Source: Collinsella aerofaciens (GTDB taxonomy: Bacteria > Actinomycetota > Coriobacteriia > Coriobacteriales > Coriobacteriaceae). Taken from it: DNA of 64,000 nucleotides. The notes beneath the pieces were generated by a model. The model was given only the letters and a program-made list of their open reading frames with translations, had not been told where the DNA came from and ran no database searches. The stretch lies in contig NZ_WQPK01000041.1 of the NCBI RefSeq assembly GCF_018785265.1, positions 55,708 to 119,707 of the forward strand, given 5' to 3'. Position numbers and translations under genes: made by a program. Positions 9,880 through 17,798 of this stretch are shown one piece after another. How positions within the stretch are numbered: the stretch's first letter is position 1; each line of letters opens with the position of its first letter.

Positions 9880-9910
9880 GCCGCCCGCGAGTGGTTGCTT
9901 TGCGGGCGGC
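9880..9910 (-). terminator. GC-rich hairpin between divergent genes
   Basis: GCCGCCCGC (9880-9888) pairs with GCGGGCGGC (9902-9910). Leftward reading gives TCTTTTATATAATGG after the stem, which looks like a terminator tail merging into a TATAAT -10 box for the gene at 9263-9838. Its true role is uncertain. Confidence 0.4.
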
Positions 9911-9974
9911 TGGGTATAAGCACGGTCGTACTGAGTTTTACGCGGCCGAACCGCGTCGCATTATGGAGGTCACC

Positions 9975-10295
9975 ATGGCTGACATTAATCAGATTACCCC
10001 CGAGAACTTCGATTCCATCGTTAACGACAGCCTGCCCGTGCTGGTCGATTTTTGGGCACCGTGGTGCGGGCCCTGTCGATCCCTCTCGCCCATCGTTGAC
10101 GAGGTTGCCGATGAGCTGGCGGGCAAGCTTGCCGTTGCCAAATGCAACGTCGATGACAACCAGGACCTGGCCATGAAGTATGGCGTCATGAGCATCCCCA
10201 CGCTGATTGTGTTTAAGAACGGCGAGGAGATTGACCGCTCGGTTGGCGCCCTGCCCAAGGCGAGGCTGCAGGCGCTGCTGGAGAAGCATCTGTAA
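9975..10295 (+). CDS. trxA: Thioredoxin
   Basis: This is a 106-residue cytosolic thiol-disulfide oxidoreductase. The active site is intact in LVDFWAPWCGPCRSLSPIVDE (WCGPC), and the cis-proline motif is MSIPTLIVF. The end GALPKARLQALLEKHL is standard. I chose the ATG at 9975 because TGGAGGTCACC precedes it and it matches the normal family length; the frame is open upstream to an ATG at 9891. Thioredoxin reductase is not in the window. Confidence 0.97.
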   Translation: MADINQITPENFDSIVNDSLPVLVDFWAPWCGPCRSLSPIVDEVADELAGKLAVAKCNVDDNQDLAMKYGVMSIPTLIVFKNGEEIDRSVGALPKARLQALLEKHL

Positions 10296-10526
10296 TACGC
10301 TTGTTACATGTTGCCGTCTGTCTGCCGTCCATGAGCGCTTTTGCACCGCTCGCCGGACTTCTGGATGTACCGAGTGCAACCACGGATAGTATGGTAGTCA
10401 CAAACAGCCCCCAGTGAACGGGTGCGGGTCGCACAGACTCGTACCCGTTTTCTTATGCAGCCGCGCGCAGAGCGGGCGTAGTAAAATCTGAACCACTGAA
10501 CTGCCCCATACAAAAGGAGATTTCCC

Positions 10527-10775
10527 ATGCATGATGTTGGAATGAACATGAGCCAGCTTGCCATGAGCGTCAAGCAGGTCGACGACACCATCGAGCTCGC
10601 TCACGAGTGGAGCCATCAGCTGCTGCATGCGACCGAGAATTTTGACATGGAGCGCATCGGCGCCAAGCTCGAGGCCGCCATGGCTGCGCTGCACGAGGCC
10701 CACGACGCACTCGAGGGCTACGAAGAGGCCATCGAGGCCGACCACAACTCCGTCGGCTCCGTGAAGCTGGTGTAA
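10527..10775 (+). CDS. Small protein of unknown function, co-translated with nikR
   Basis: The 82-residue product starts at an ATG preceded by AAAGGAGA. It is predicted to be helical, rich in His, Glu and Met (MHDVGMNMSQLAMSVKQVDD, HEWSHQLLHATENFDME), with no membrane segment. I do not recognise the family. Its stop codon is one base before the GTG start of nikR, so it almost certainly shares the nikR transcript and may be a metal-linked accessory or antitoxin-like partner; that is speculation from position and histidine content. Confidence 0.8.
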   Translation: MHDVGMNMSQLAMSVKQVDDTIELAHEWSHQLLHATENFDMERIGAKLEAAMAALHEAHDALEGYEEAIEADHNSVGSVKLV

Positions 10776-10776
10776 G

Positions 10777-11289
10777 GTGGCCGAACACGAGCACTGCTGC
10801 GGGTACGAGCACGAGCATCCGCACGGGGCGGACGGTGACGCGGGCTGCCGCTGTAGTGGCTCCGGCTCCGAGCTGGTCCGTTTTTCGGTTACCGCACCCG
10901 ACGACCTGCTGCGCCGTTTTGACGAGCAGATCGCGCGCCGCGGCGATGTGGCCAACCGCTCCGAGGCCGTGCGCGACCTGATTCGCGCCTCGATCGCCAA
11001 GGAGCAGATGCGCACGCCCGATGAGCATGTTATCGGGTCGCTCACCATGATCTACGACCATCACACCGGCGATCTGACGCGCCGCCTGGACGAGGTGCAG
11101 CACGACTACACCGACGAGATCGTATCGACGATGCACGTGCATTTGGATCACCACAACTGCTTGGAGATTCTGGCGCTCAAGGGTCGCGGCGAGCGCGTCT
11201 ACGAACTAGCCGACCGTCTGCTGGGCCTGCGCGGCGTTAAGCACGGCGAGCTCACGTGCGCCGCCACCAAGCAGAGCCTGGGGCTGTAG
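10777..11289 (+). CDS. nikR: Nickel-responsive regulator NikR with a His/Cys-rich N-terminal extension
   Basis: NikR is a tetrameric ribbon-helix-helix regulator that binds DNA when loaded with Ni2+. The RHH domain is LVRFSVTAPDDLLRRFDEQI through RSEAVRDLIRASI. The C-terminal ACT-type metal domain has YDHHTGDLTRRLDEVQHDY and the nickel site MHVHLDHHNCLE (His-x-His and Cys ligands), all conserved. The start is GTG, one base after the upstream stop. The unusual part is the first 33 residues, containing HEHCC, HEHPHG and CRC, absent from the E. coli protein. The next genes are hypF-hypC-hypD-hypE, so the likely regulon is hydrogenase maturation or nickel uptake. Confidence 0.95.
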   Translation: MAEHEHCCGYEHEHPHGADGDAGCRCSGSGSELVRFSVTAPDDLLRRFDEQIARRGDVANRSEAVRDLIRASIAKEQMRTPDEHVIGSLTMIYDHHTGDLTRRLDEVQHDYTDEIVSTMHVHLDHHNCLEILALKGRGERVYELADRLLGLRGVKHGELTCAATKQSLGL

Positions 11290-11308
11290 CGGAATTTCCC
11301 GCAGCGCA

Positions 11309-11388
11309 CCTGCCAAAAAGGGACAGGTTTGTTTTGGCAGGTTTAGCGTTTTACCTACCAAAATAAACCTGTCCTTTTTTGGTCGGTT
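11309..11388. repeat. Facing pair of ACAGG/TTTTGG palindromic repeats (family 5) between nikR and hypF
   Basis: A 34-base unit beginning ACCTGCCAAAAAGGGACAGG is followed ten bases later by its imperfect inverse (ACCTACCAAAATAAACCTGT and on). The result can form a long hairpin ahead of hypF. A single half-unit with the same core occurs at 19403-19434. It could act as a terminator for nikR but the T run (TTTTTTGG) is inside the stem. Confidence 0.7.
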
Positions 11389-11405
11389 TTGATGAGGGGT
11401 GTCGC

Positions 11406-13877
11406 ATGCGGCATGTGCATATTCATGTGACGGGCATTGTACAGGGCGTTGGCATGCGACCGTTTGTGTATCGCGAGGCCATGGCGCATGGCATTTGCGG
11501 ATGGGTGCTCAATGCGGGCGACGGCGTGCATATCGAGGTGCACGCTCCGGCCGATGCACTCGATGCTTTTGTTGCCGCGCTTTCTGAGCATGCGCCTGCG
11601 GCAGCCCGCGTAGAGCATGTCGAGGTTGTGGACTTGGCAGCCAACGGTTGGGATGCCGCCAACGAACAGGGCTTTCGCATCGTAGCATCGCAGGACCAGA
11701 CCGCGCACACGACGCTTGTCTCGCCCGATATCGCCACCTGCAACGATTGCTTGCGCGAATTGTTCGATCCCGCCGACCGACGCTATCACTACCCCTTTAT
11801 CAACTGCACTAACTGCGGGCCACGCTTTACCATCATCCGATCGTTGCCTTATGACCGAGCGGCCACGTCGATGGATTGTTTTCCCATGTGTCCCAGGTGT
11901 GCCGCGGAGTATGCCGACCCACTCGACCGGCGTTTTCACGCGCAACCCGATGCCTGCTTTGATTGCGGGCCGCATATTACGTGGCGCGAGGCTGTGAACG
12001 GCGATGCGTGCGGGAATTCGTCCGCGACACCGGCCGTCGGCACCACACGCGAGGCCAGCGACGCTATCATCGAGCGCTGCGTTGAGCTGCTGGCCAGCGG
12101 TGGCATCGTCGCCATCAAGGGCCTGGGCGGATTCCATCTATCCTGTGACGCTGCCAACGAGCAGGCGGTGGCCGAGCTGCGCCGTCGCAAGCGTCGCAGC
12201 AATAAGCCGCTTGCCGTCATGGTGCGCAGTCTTGCCGATGCCGGGCGCCTGTGCCATATCGACGATGCTGAACGCGATCTGCTCGCCGGCAGTATCCGCC
12301 CCATCGTGCTGCTGCGCCGGCGGGCTGTCTGCGGGAACGACGGCGATTCTTCCGACGCCCTCGTACTCGCACCGTCCGTCGCGCGCGACCTGCCCGAGCT
12401 TGGCGTTATGCTCCCCTACACCCCGCTTCAGCATCTTCTGCTTGCAGCTGCCGCGTCACACGGTATGCACGCGCTCGTCATGACCAGCGGCAACCTGAGC
12501 GAAGAGCCCATCGAGACCGATGACGATCTTGCCTGGGAGCGCCTCGTTGCCGCCGGCATTGCCGACGCGCTGCTCGGCAACGATCGAGCGATTCTCTCGC
12601 GCTATGACGATTCCGTGGTGCGCGTGGTCGACGGCGCCGTTATGCCCGTTCGCCGCGCTCGTGGATATGCACCCCAGCCGCTGCCGTTGCCGGCGCTCGA
12701 CGGCGCTCCGTCCTGCGTACTCGCCTGCGGGCCGCAACAAAAGGCCACGATTACGCTCACGCGTGAAGGGACGAACGGCGAGGCGACCTGTTTTGTGTCG
12801 CAGCATATCGGCGATGTTGAAAACGGCGGGACCTTCGATGCCTGGAACACCGCGCGCACGCGCTTGGAAGATCTCTTTGATTTGGCGCCCGCCGCCTTGG
12901 CCTGCGATTTACACCCCAGCTATCTATCGGGCCAGTGGGCGCGCGAGCAGGCGCGAAAATGCAATCTGCCGCTCGTCGAGGTGCAGCACCATCATGCGCA
13001 TATCGCGAGCGTAATGGCTGAGGCTATCGCCGCTGGCCAGCTTACAACCGACGCGCGCGTCCTTGGCATCGCCTTTGACGGCACCGGCGCCGGCACCGAT
13101 GGGACCATTTGGGGCGGCGAGTTTCTTGTTGCCGGCCTTGACGGCTTTGAGCGCGCCGCGCATTTGCGCACCTGGGCGCTCCCCGGTGGGGCGGCCTCCG
13201 TGCGCGACGCCCGCCGCAACGCCTTTGCCCTGCTCAGTGAGCTCGGCCTGCTCGAGCACCCGGGAGCTGTGGGGCTCTTGAACAGCCTTGACGAGCAAAC
13301 GCGCAGCATAACGGCAACGATGATCGAGCGCGGCATCAACAGTCCGCGCACTAGCAGCATGGGTCGCCTGTTTGATGCCGCAGCCGCGATTTTGGGCATT
13401 TGCGGCCAGGCAACCTACGAGGGCGAACCCGCCATCGAGCTCGAAGCCGCCGCCTGGCGCGCGCTCGACAGCGAAATCGCCCATTTTCCCGACGACAACG
13501 CCGGCTATTCCGCATCTGACCCATCGTGGCTGGACGGCCCCTATGTTCTGGACCAGAAAGCACTCTTTGAGGCACTTTTGGGAGGAATTGAAGCCGGAGC
13601 GCCCGCCGACAGGCTCGCACTCGATTTCCATGTCGCCGTCGCGCGCTCCTCGGCACGAATCGCACGCGAAATCTGCGCGCGCGAAGGCATCGATACCGTC
13701 GCACTCTCGGGCGGCGTGTTCATGAACCGACTTTTGCTTCAGCTCCTCACCCGCAAGCTTAAAGACGCAGGCCTTACGGTCTTGATTCCCCAAACCGTGC
13801 CCGTTAACGACGGCTGCATCGCCTACGGTCAGGCGGCAGTCGCACGCACTCGCCTCGCACAGGTCGCGCCACAATAG
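11406..13877 (+). CDS. hypF: Carbamoyltransferase HypF, [NiFe]-hydrogenase maturation
   Basis: HypF makes the carbamoyl group that HypE turns into the cyanide ligands of the [NiFe] active site. The 823 residues contain the expected domains: acylphosphatase (HIHVTGIVQGVGMRPFVY, residues 1-90), two zinc-finger-like repeats (CNDCLRELFDPADRRYHYPF with CTNCGPRF; CPRCAAEYADPLDRRFH with CFDCG), a YrdC-like domain (IVAIKGLGGFHLSCDA, KRRSNKPLAVMVR) and a Kae1/HypF C-terminal ATPase domain (VQHHHAHIASVMAE, GIAFDGTGAGTDG, VALSGGVFMNRLL). The ATG at 11406 follows GAGGGG; an upstream TTG at 11379 is less likely. It is complete and uninterrupted. Confidence 0.97.
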   Translation: MRHVHIHVTGIVQGVGMRPFVYREAMAHGICGWVLNAGDGVHIEVHAPADALDAFVAALSEHAPAAARVEHVEVVDLAANGWDAANEQGFRIVASQDQTAHTTLVSPDIATCNDCLRELFDPADRRYHYPFINCTNCGPRFTIIRSLPYDRAATSMDCFPMCPRCAAEYADPLDRRFHAQPDACFDCGPHITWREAVNGDACGNSSATPAVGTTREASDAIIERCVELLASGGIVAIKGLGGFHLSCDAANEQAVAELRRRKRRSNKPLAVMVRSLADAGRLCHIDDAERDLLAGSIRPIVLLRRRAVCGNDGDSSDALVLAPSVARDLPELGVMLPYTPLQHLLLAAAASHGMHALVMTSGNLSEEPIETDDDLAWERLVAAGIADALLGNDRAILSRYDDSVVRVVDGAVMPVRRARGYAPQPLPLPALDGAPSCVLACGPQQKATITLTREGTNGEATCFVSQHIGDVENGGTFDAWNTARTRLEDLFDLAPAALACDLHPSYLSGQWAREQARKCNLPLVEVQHHHAHIASVMAEAIAAGQLTTDARVLGIAFDGTGAGTDGTIWGGEFLVAGLDGFERAAHLRTWALPGGAASVRDARRNAFALLSELGLLEHPGAVGLLNSLDEQTRSITATMIERGINSPRTSSMGRLFDAAAAILGICGQATYEGEPAIELEAAAWRALDSEIAHFPDDNAGYSASDPSWLDGPYVLDQKALFEALLGGIEAGAPADRLALDFHVAVARSSARIAREICAREGIDTVALSGGVFMNRLLLQLLTRKLKDAGLTVLIPQTVPVNDGCIAYGQAAVARTRLAQVAPQ

Positions 13878-14008
13878 GCTGTTCGGCCAGCCCGCAAGCC
13901 GCCGTCTCACAGGCGTAACGCGTTTGCCCGCGAACCCCGCGAGCGCTACCATCAACTGATGGATTATTGAGCGCTCATCCAGCGCAAAGCGTATACAAGG
14001 GGAACAAT

Positions 14009-14269
14009 ATGTGCCTTGCCGTTCCCGGTAAAGTAGTCAAACGCGACGACGGCCTCAAGGCCACCGTCGACATGATGGGCATCGAGCGCCCCGTGTCGCT
14101 GCGGCTCGTGCCGACGGCGCAGGTTGGCGACTATATTCTCGTACACGCCGGCTTTGGCATCCAGATTGTCGACGAGCAGGAAGCACAGGAAACGCTCGAG
14201 CTTGTTAATGCCATGTCCGAGCTGGTCGAAGAAGACCAGCTGGCCACCAACCCGGCGGAGGCTTACTAG
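14009..14269 (+). CDS. hypC: Hydrogenase maturation chaperone HypC
   Basis: HypC carries the Fe(CN)2CO precursor between HypD and the hydrogenase large subunit. The 86-residue product begins MCLAVPGKVV; the cysteine right after the start methionine is the essential metal-binding residue, which fixes the start at 14009 (AAGGGGAACAAT precedes it). The frame is open further upstream but that would bury the cysteine. Its stop overlaps the GTG start of hypD (TAGTG), so the two are translationally coupled. Confidence 0.97.
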   Translation: MCLAVPGKVVKRDDGLKATVDMMGIERPVSLRLVPTAQVGDYILVHAGFGIQIVDEQEAQETLELVNAMSELVEEDQLATNPAEAY

Positions 14270-15381
14270 TGGCGCCCGAGCAGCCGGCTCGCTCCGGTAT
14301 CGATTTCTCGGCATTCCGCGATCCCAAGCTGGCTCGCGAGCTCATCGAGCGCATTCATGAGCTTGTCGGCGACCGCACCATCAACCTTATGGAAGTCTGC
14401 GGCACGCATACCGTGAGCATCGGGCGCTATGGCTTTCGCTCCATTATGCCGGCAGGGCTCAAGCTGCTGAGCGGCCCGGGCTGCCCCGTCTGCGTCACCG
14501 CCAACCGCGACATCGACCACGCAATCGCGCTCGCCAACATAGACGGCGCCATCATCACCACCTTTGGCGACATGATGCGCGTGCCCGGATCATCCACCTC
14601 GCTCGCTGCGCAAAAAGCGGCAGGGCGTGACATTCGCATCGTCTACTCCCCGCTCGACGCGCTCGACATTGCCGAGCAAAACCCTGATCGCCCGGTCATT
14701 TTTATGGGCGTGGGCTTTGAGACTACGACGCCCACCATCGCCGCCGCCATCTTGGAGGCCGAGGCGCGCGGGCTTTTGAACTTCTCGGTCTATTGCGCCC
14801 ACAAGACCACGCCGCCGGCGTTGCGTGCCATCGCCAACGACCCCGAGACCGCCATCGACGGCTTTATCCTGCCGGGCCACGTCGCCACCATCACGGGCTT
14901 GGCCCCCTTTGGCTTTTTGGTCGACGAGTTTAAGACTCCAGGCGTGGTAACGGGATTTGAGCCGGTCGACATCTTGCAGGGTATCTGCATGCTGGTCCAG
15001 ATGGTTGTTGAGGGGCAACCCGCGATCGACAACGCCTACCGCCGCGGCGTCAATGCCGACGGCAATTCTGTGGCGCGCCAGCTGGTCGAGCAGGTATTTG
15101 AGCCGTGCGATACCACGTGGCGCGGGCTGGGATCGATTGCGGCTTCGGGACTCGCCATTCGTCCCGAGTTTTCGCACTTTGATGCCAGCATGCGCTTTGA
15201 CGTGTCCATCGAGCCGACGGTCGAGCCACGCGGGTGCCGCTGCGGCGACGTGCTGCGCGGGGCCATTACGCCGAGCGACTGCCCCCTGTTCGGCCACGCT
15301 TGTACGCCCGAGCATCCCGTCGGCCCCTGCATGGTGAGCTCCGAGGGCAGCTGCGCAGCATATTTCCGCTACCGAGGCTAA
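14269..15381 (+). CDS. hypD: Hydrogenase maturation protein HypD
   Basis: HypD is an iron-sulfur protein that forms a complex with HypC and HypE and assembles the Fe(CN)2CO unit. At 370 residues it is full length. Diagnostic blocks are NLMEVCGTHTVSIGRYG, LLSGPGCPVCVT, ITTFGDMMRVPGS and the C-terminal cluster cysteines in RGCRCGDVLRGAITPSDCPLFG with CTPEHPVGPCMVS. Translation starts at a GTG overlapping the hypC stop. Confidence 0.97.
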   Translation: MAPEQPARSGIDFSAFRDPKLARELIERIHELVGDRTINLMEVCGTHTVSIGRYGFRSIMPAGLKLLSGPGCPVCVTANRDIDHAIALANIDGAIITTFGDMMRVPGSSTSLAAQKAAGRDIRIVYSPLDALDIAEQNPDRPVIFMGVGFETTTPTIAAAILEAEARGLLNFSVYCAHKTTPPALRAIANDPETAIDGFILPGHVATITGLAPFGFLVDEFKTPGVVTGFEPVDILQGICMLVQMVVEGQPAIDNAYRRGVNADGNSVARQLVEQVFEPCDTTWRGLGSIAASGLAIRPEFSHFDASMRFDVSIEPTVEPRGCRCGDVLRGAITPSDCPLFGHACTPEHPVGPCMVSSEGSCAAYFRYRG

Positions 15382-15386
15382 TAGGT

Positions 15387-15410
15387 TCCGCCGTTCTAAC
15401 GAACGGCGGA
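15387..15410. terminator. Hairpin between hypD and hypE
   Basis: TCCGCCGTT (15387-15395) pairs exactly with AACGGCGGA (15402-15410) over six bases. No T run follows, so it may attenuate or protect the hypCD transcript end and not be a full terminator. Confidence 0.4.
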
Positions 15411-15434
15411 CCAGTCGACGCTGCGCCTCACCCA

Positions 15435-15440
15435 TATAAT
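15435..15440 (+). promoter_or_regulatory. Consensus -10 box upstream of hypE
   Basis: TATAAT stands 26 bases before the hypE start codon and just after the hypD hairpin. No convincing -35 hexamer is seen 16-18 bases upstream, so an internal hypE promoter is possible but not established. Confidence 0.35.
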
Positions 15441-15465
15441 TCCACCCACGATTGGAGTTTTCGAT

Positions 15466-16500
15466 ATGTCCCATAGCGTTACCGATAGCACCGTCCTGCT
15501 GGGCCACGGCTCCGGCGGACAGATGATGAAGCGCATCATCGATGAGGTCTTTTTGGATGCCTTTGGGTCGCCCGAGCTGCTCGAAGGCAACGACGCCGGC
15601 GTCGCCGCGCTGCCCGCGAGCGGGCGCATCGCCATGTCGACCGACAGCTTTGTAGTCTCGCCGCAGTTCTTCCCCGGTGGCAACATCGGCCGTCTCGCCG
15701 TGTGCGGAACCGTCAACGACGTCGCGACCTCGGGCGCCAACGTGCGCTACCTATCGTGCGGCTTTATCCTCGAAGAGGGCTATCCCATGGATAGGCTCCG
15801 CCAGATTGTGCAGACGATGGCCGAAACGGCGCATGAGGCGGGCGTGTCCATAATCACGGGCGACACCAAGGTGGTCGAGCGCGGCGGGGCCGACGGCGTC
15901 TACATCAATACCGCCGGCGTGGGCGAGGTTCCCACGGGCGTGGCGCTCAGCGGCGCCAACTGCCGCCCCGGCGATGTCATCCTGGTCTCGGGTACGCTGG
16001 GCGACCACGGCATCGCCATCATGAGCCAACGCGAGGGCCTGGCGTTTTCGAGCACGATCGAAAGCGATGCCGCGCCGCTCAACCACCTGATTGCCGACGT
16101 TCTGGCCGCAGCGCCCGGCACGCGTTGCTTTCGCGACCCCACGCGCGGTGGCCTAGCGTCCACACTCAACGAGTTTGCCCAGGCCAGCAATGTCGCCATG
16201 GAGGTCGACGAGGATGCCGTGCCCGTGCGTCCCGACGTGCAGGCCGCCTGCGAGATGCTCGGCTACGATGTGTTGCAGGTGGCAAACGAGGGCAAGATGG
16301 TCGCCGTCGTACCGGCCGAGCAAGCCGATGCCGCACTGAGCGCCATGCGCGCCGCCCACTACGGCGAGAACGCCGCCATCATCGGTCGCGTGCTGCCACT
16401 TGCCGAGGGCGCCCGCCCCGCCGTGCGCGTGCGCACCGGCTGGGGCTCGACCCGCATCCTCGACATGCTCGTAGGAGAGCAGCTGCCGAGAATTTGCTAA
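15466..16500 (+). CDS. hypE: Hydrogenase maturation protein HypE (carbamoyl dehydratase)
   Basis: HypE dehydrates a thiocarbamate on its C-terminal cysteine to thiocyanate, using ATP, and donates cyanide to iron. The 344 residues belong to the PurM/ThiL/SelD superfamily: LLGHGSGGQMMKRII, IAMSTDSFVVSPQFFPGGNIG, GTVNDVA, and DPTRGGLASTLNE. It ends LPRIC, with the required terminal cysteine, so the catalytic tail is intact. GATTGGAG precedes the ATG. It completes a hypFCDE set; hypA and hypB are not present here. Confidence 0.97.
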   Translation: MSHSVTDSTVLLGHGSGGQMMKRIIDEVFLDAFGSPELLEGNDAGVAALPASGRIAMSTDSFVVSPQFFPGGNIGRLAVCGTVNDVATSGANVRYLSCGFILEEGYPMDRLRQIVQTMAETAHEAGVSIITGDTKVVERGGADGVYINTAGVGEVPTGVALSGANCRPGDVILVSGTLGDHGIAIMSQREGLAFSSTIESDAAPLNHLIADVLAAAPGTRCFRDPTRGGLASTLNEFAQASNVAMEVDEDAVPVRPDVQAACEMLGYDVLQVANEGKMVAVVPAEQADAALSAMRAAHYGENAAIIGRVLPLAEGARPAVRVRTGWGSTRILDMLVGEQLPRIC

Positions 16501-16605
16501 CGACAAAGGCTCAGGGCTATTAAAGATATTCAGATTCCAAACATGCCCGGCACGCATGCCCAGTATCATGGGGTGCGTTTTACAACTCAAGCGGCAGGAG
16601 CACCC

Positions 16606-17274
16606 ATGGCAGCAGCTTTTTCCCATGTGATCTTTGACCTGGACGGCACCATTCTCAACACGCTCGAGGACCTGGCGGCCGCCGGCAACCATACCTGCGA
16701 GGCGCACGGCTGGCCCACGTTTGCCGTTGACGAGTACCGCTACAAGGTGGGAAACGGCATGCTCAAGCTGGTTGAGCGCTTTATGCCCGCCGAGTACGCA
16801 GGCGACGGCCGCATGTTTGAGCAGACGCTTGCCGAGTTTAGGGCTTACTACGGCGAGCACAAGGAAGACCACACCGCTCCCTATGCCGGCACGATCGAGA
16901 TGCTCGACCGCTTGCGCGCCGCGGGCGTTCAGCTTGCCGTGCTCACTAACAAGGACCACGTCTCGGCGGCTTCGCTTATCGAAAAGTATTTTGGTTCCAA
17001 GCGCTTTGCGCTGGTGCAGGGCCGTGTCGATGCGTTTCCGCCCAAGCCCGAAGCACCCGTCACGCTGCATGTGATGGAAGAGCTAGGCGCCGACCCGGCG
17101 ACCACGCTCTACGTAGGCGATTCCAATGTCGATATCCTGACCGGCCACAACGCCGGCCTTAAGAGTGCGGGCGTCAGCTGGGGTTTCCGCGGCCGCGCAG
17201 AGCTGGAAGCCACCGGCGCCGACTACGTGGTGGACACCCAGGCAGAGCTCGCAGCGCTGATCCTGGGCGAGTAA
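16606..17274 (+). CDS. HAD-family hydrolase, phosphoglycolate-phosphatase-like
   Basis: This is a 222-residue cytosolic phosphatase of HAD subfamily IA. Motif I is FDLDGTILNT (nucleophile Asp), motif II is VLTNKDHVS, the lysine of motif III is in PKPEAPVTLHVMEELG, and motif IV is YVGDSNVDILTGHNAG. The cap lies between motifs I and II. The ATG at 16606 follows CAGGAG; an in-frame ATG at 16543 would add 21 residues without a ribosome-binding site. The substrate could be 2-phosphoglycolate, pyrophosphate or a nucleotide; the sequence does not decide. Confidence 0.88.
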   Translation: MAAAFSHVIFDLDGTILNTLEDLAAAGNHTCEAHGWPTFAVDEYRYKVGNGMLKLVERFMPAEYAGDGRMFEQTLAEFRAYYGEHKEDHTAPYAGTIEMLDRLRAAGVQLAVLTNKDHVSAASLIEKYFGSKRFALVQGRVDAFPPKPEAPVTLHVMEELGADPATTLYVGDSNVDILTGHNAGLKSAGVSWGFRGRAELEATGADYVVDTQAELAALILGE

Positions 17275-17316
17275 CGAGCAACACTGCTTAACGCAGCTGC
17301 GACAATTCTTCCGCGC

Positions 17317-17502
17317 GGAAAGCGCATCCCGTTTTGAAGCTCCGGAATGGGATGCGCTTTCCGTTTGAGGCGCATCAGGGAAACCGCATCCCACTTCAGA
17401 GCAATATTCCGGGTCGCAGTTTCCGCAACCCACCCCATCCGGAAAATGCGACCCACTATTCGGCCAAAAACCGGGTCGCGGTTTCCCAAGCACTCGGTGC
17501 AA
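17317..17502. repeat. Tandem array of three 62-bp hairpin units (array 2)
   Basis: Units begin at 17317, 17379 and 17441, again exactly 62 bp apart. Unit 1 forms a perfect 14-bp stem (GGAAAGCGCATCCC with GGGATGCGCTTTCC). Units 2 and 3 pair GGAAACCGCATCCC with GGGTCGCAGTTTCC and GGAAAATGCGACCC with GGGTCGCGGTTTCC. This matches array 1 at 2221-2406. It lies between the HAD gene and the leftward lipoprotein gene. Confidence 0.8.
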
Positions 17503-17512
17503 CGCTGGCACA

Positions 17513-17558
17513 AGGAGTGTCCCCAACTGCCGGCAGAAAAGGAACGTCCCCAGCTGCC
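17513..17558. repeat. GTCCCC-type repeat (family 4), degenerate copy
   Basis: GGAGTGTCCCCAACTGCCGG is followed by AAGGAACGTCCCCAGCTGCC. This is the paired TGTCCC...ACGTCCCC arrangement seen at 27.0 and 53.8 kb. Confidence 0.6.
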
Positions 17559-17647
17559 GCCTTCCCAATGACTACTTCAGCGATGGCAACGTCGCAGGTA
17601 AAAGTGCCACTTTAAGCCAACCAAGGGAACGACGTTGTTTTGGCAAC

Positions 17648-17795
17648 GACAGCGAAAGCCCGCCAGAGCGAGCAAGGTGCCTTGAAACAAGGCGGCATTG
17701 ACCTTTTGGTCATGCCGCCGAAGTTGAAAGGCAGATTGCCGCTCTGGCGGGCTTGCAGCGTCGAGCAGTTGCGGCGTTTGGTAAAACGCCGCAAC
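17648..17795 (+). repeat. Structured intergenic element, family 1, copy B
   Basis: The outer stem is 15 perfect pairs (17656-17670 with 17740-17754). The middle stem is TGCCTT/AAGGCA (17678-17683 with 17728-17733). The inner hairpin is long, GGCGGCAT-T-GACC closed over TTTT (17691-17719). A separate 12-bp perfect hairpin, GTTGCGGCGTTT and its inverse around GGTA (17768-17795), follows, ending three bases before the stop codon of the leftward lipoprotein gene. Confidence 0.8.
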
Positions 17796-17798
17796 GAA

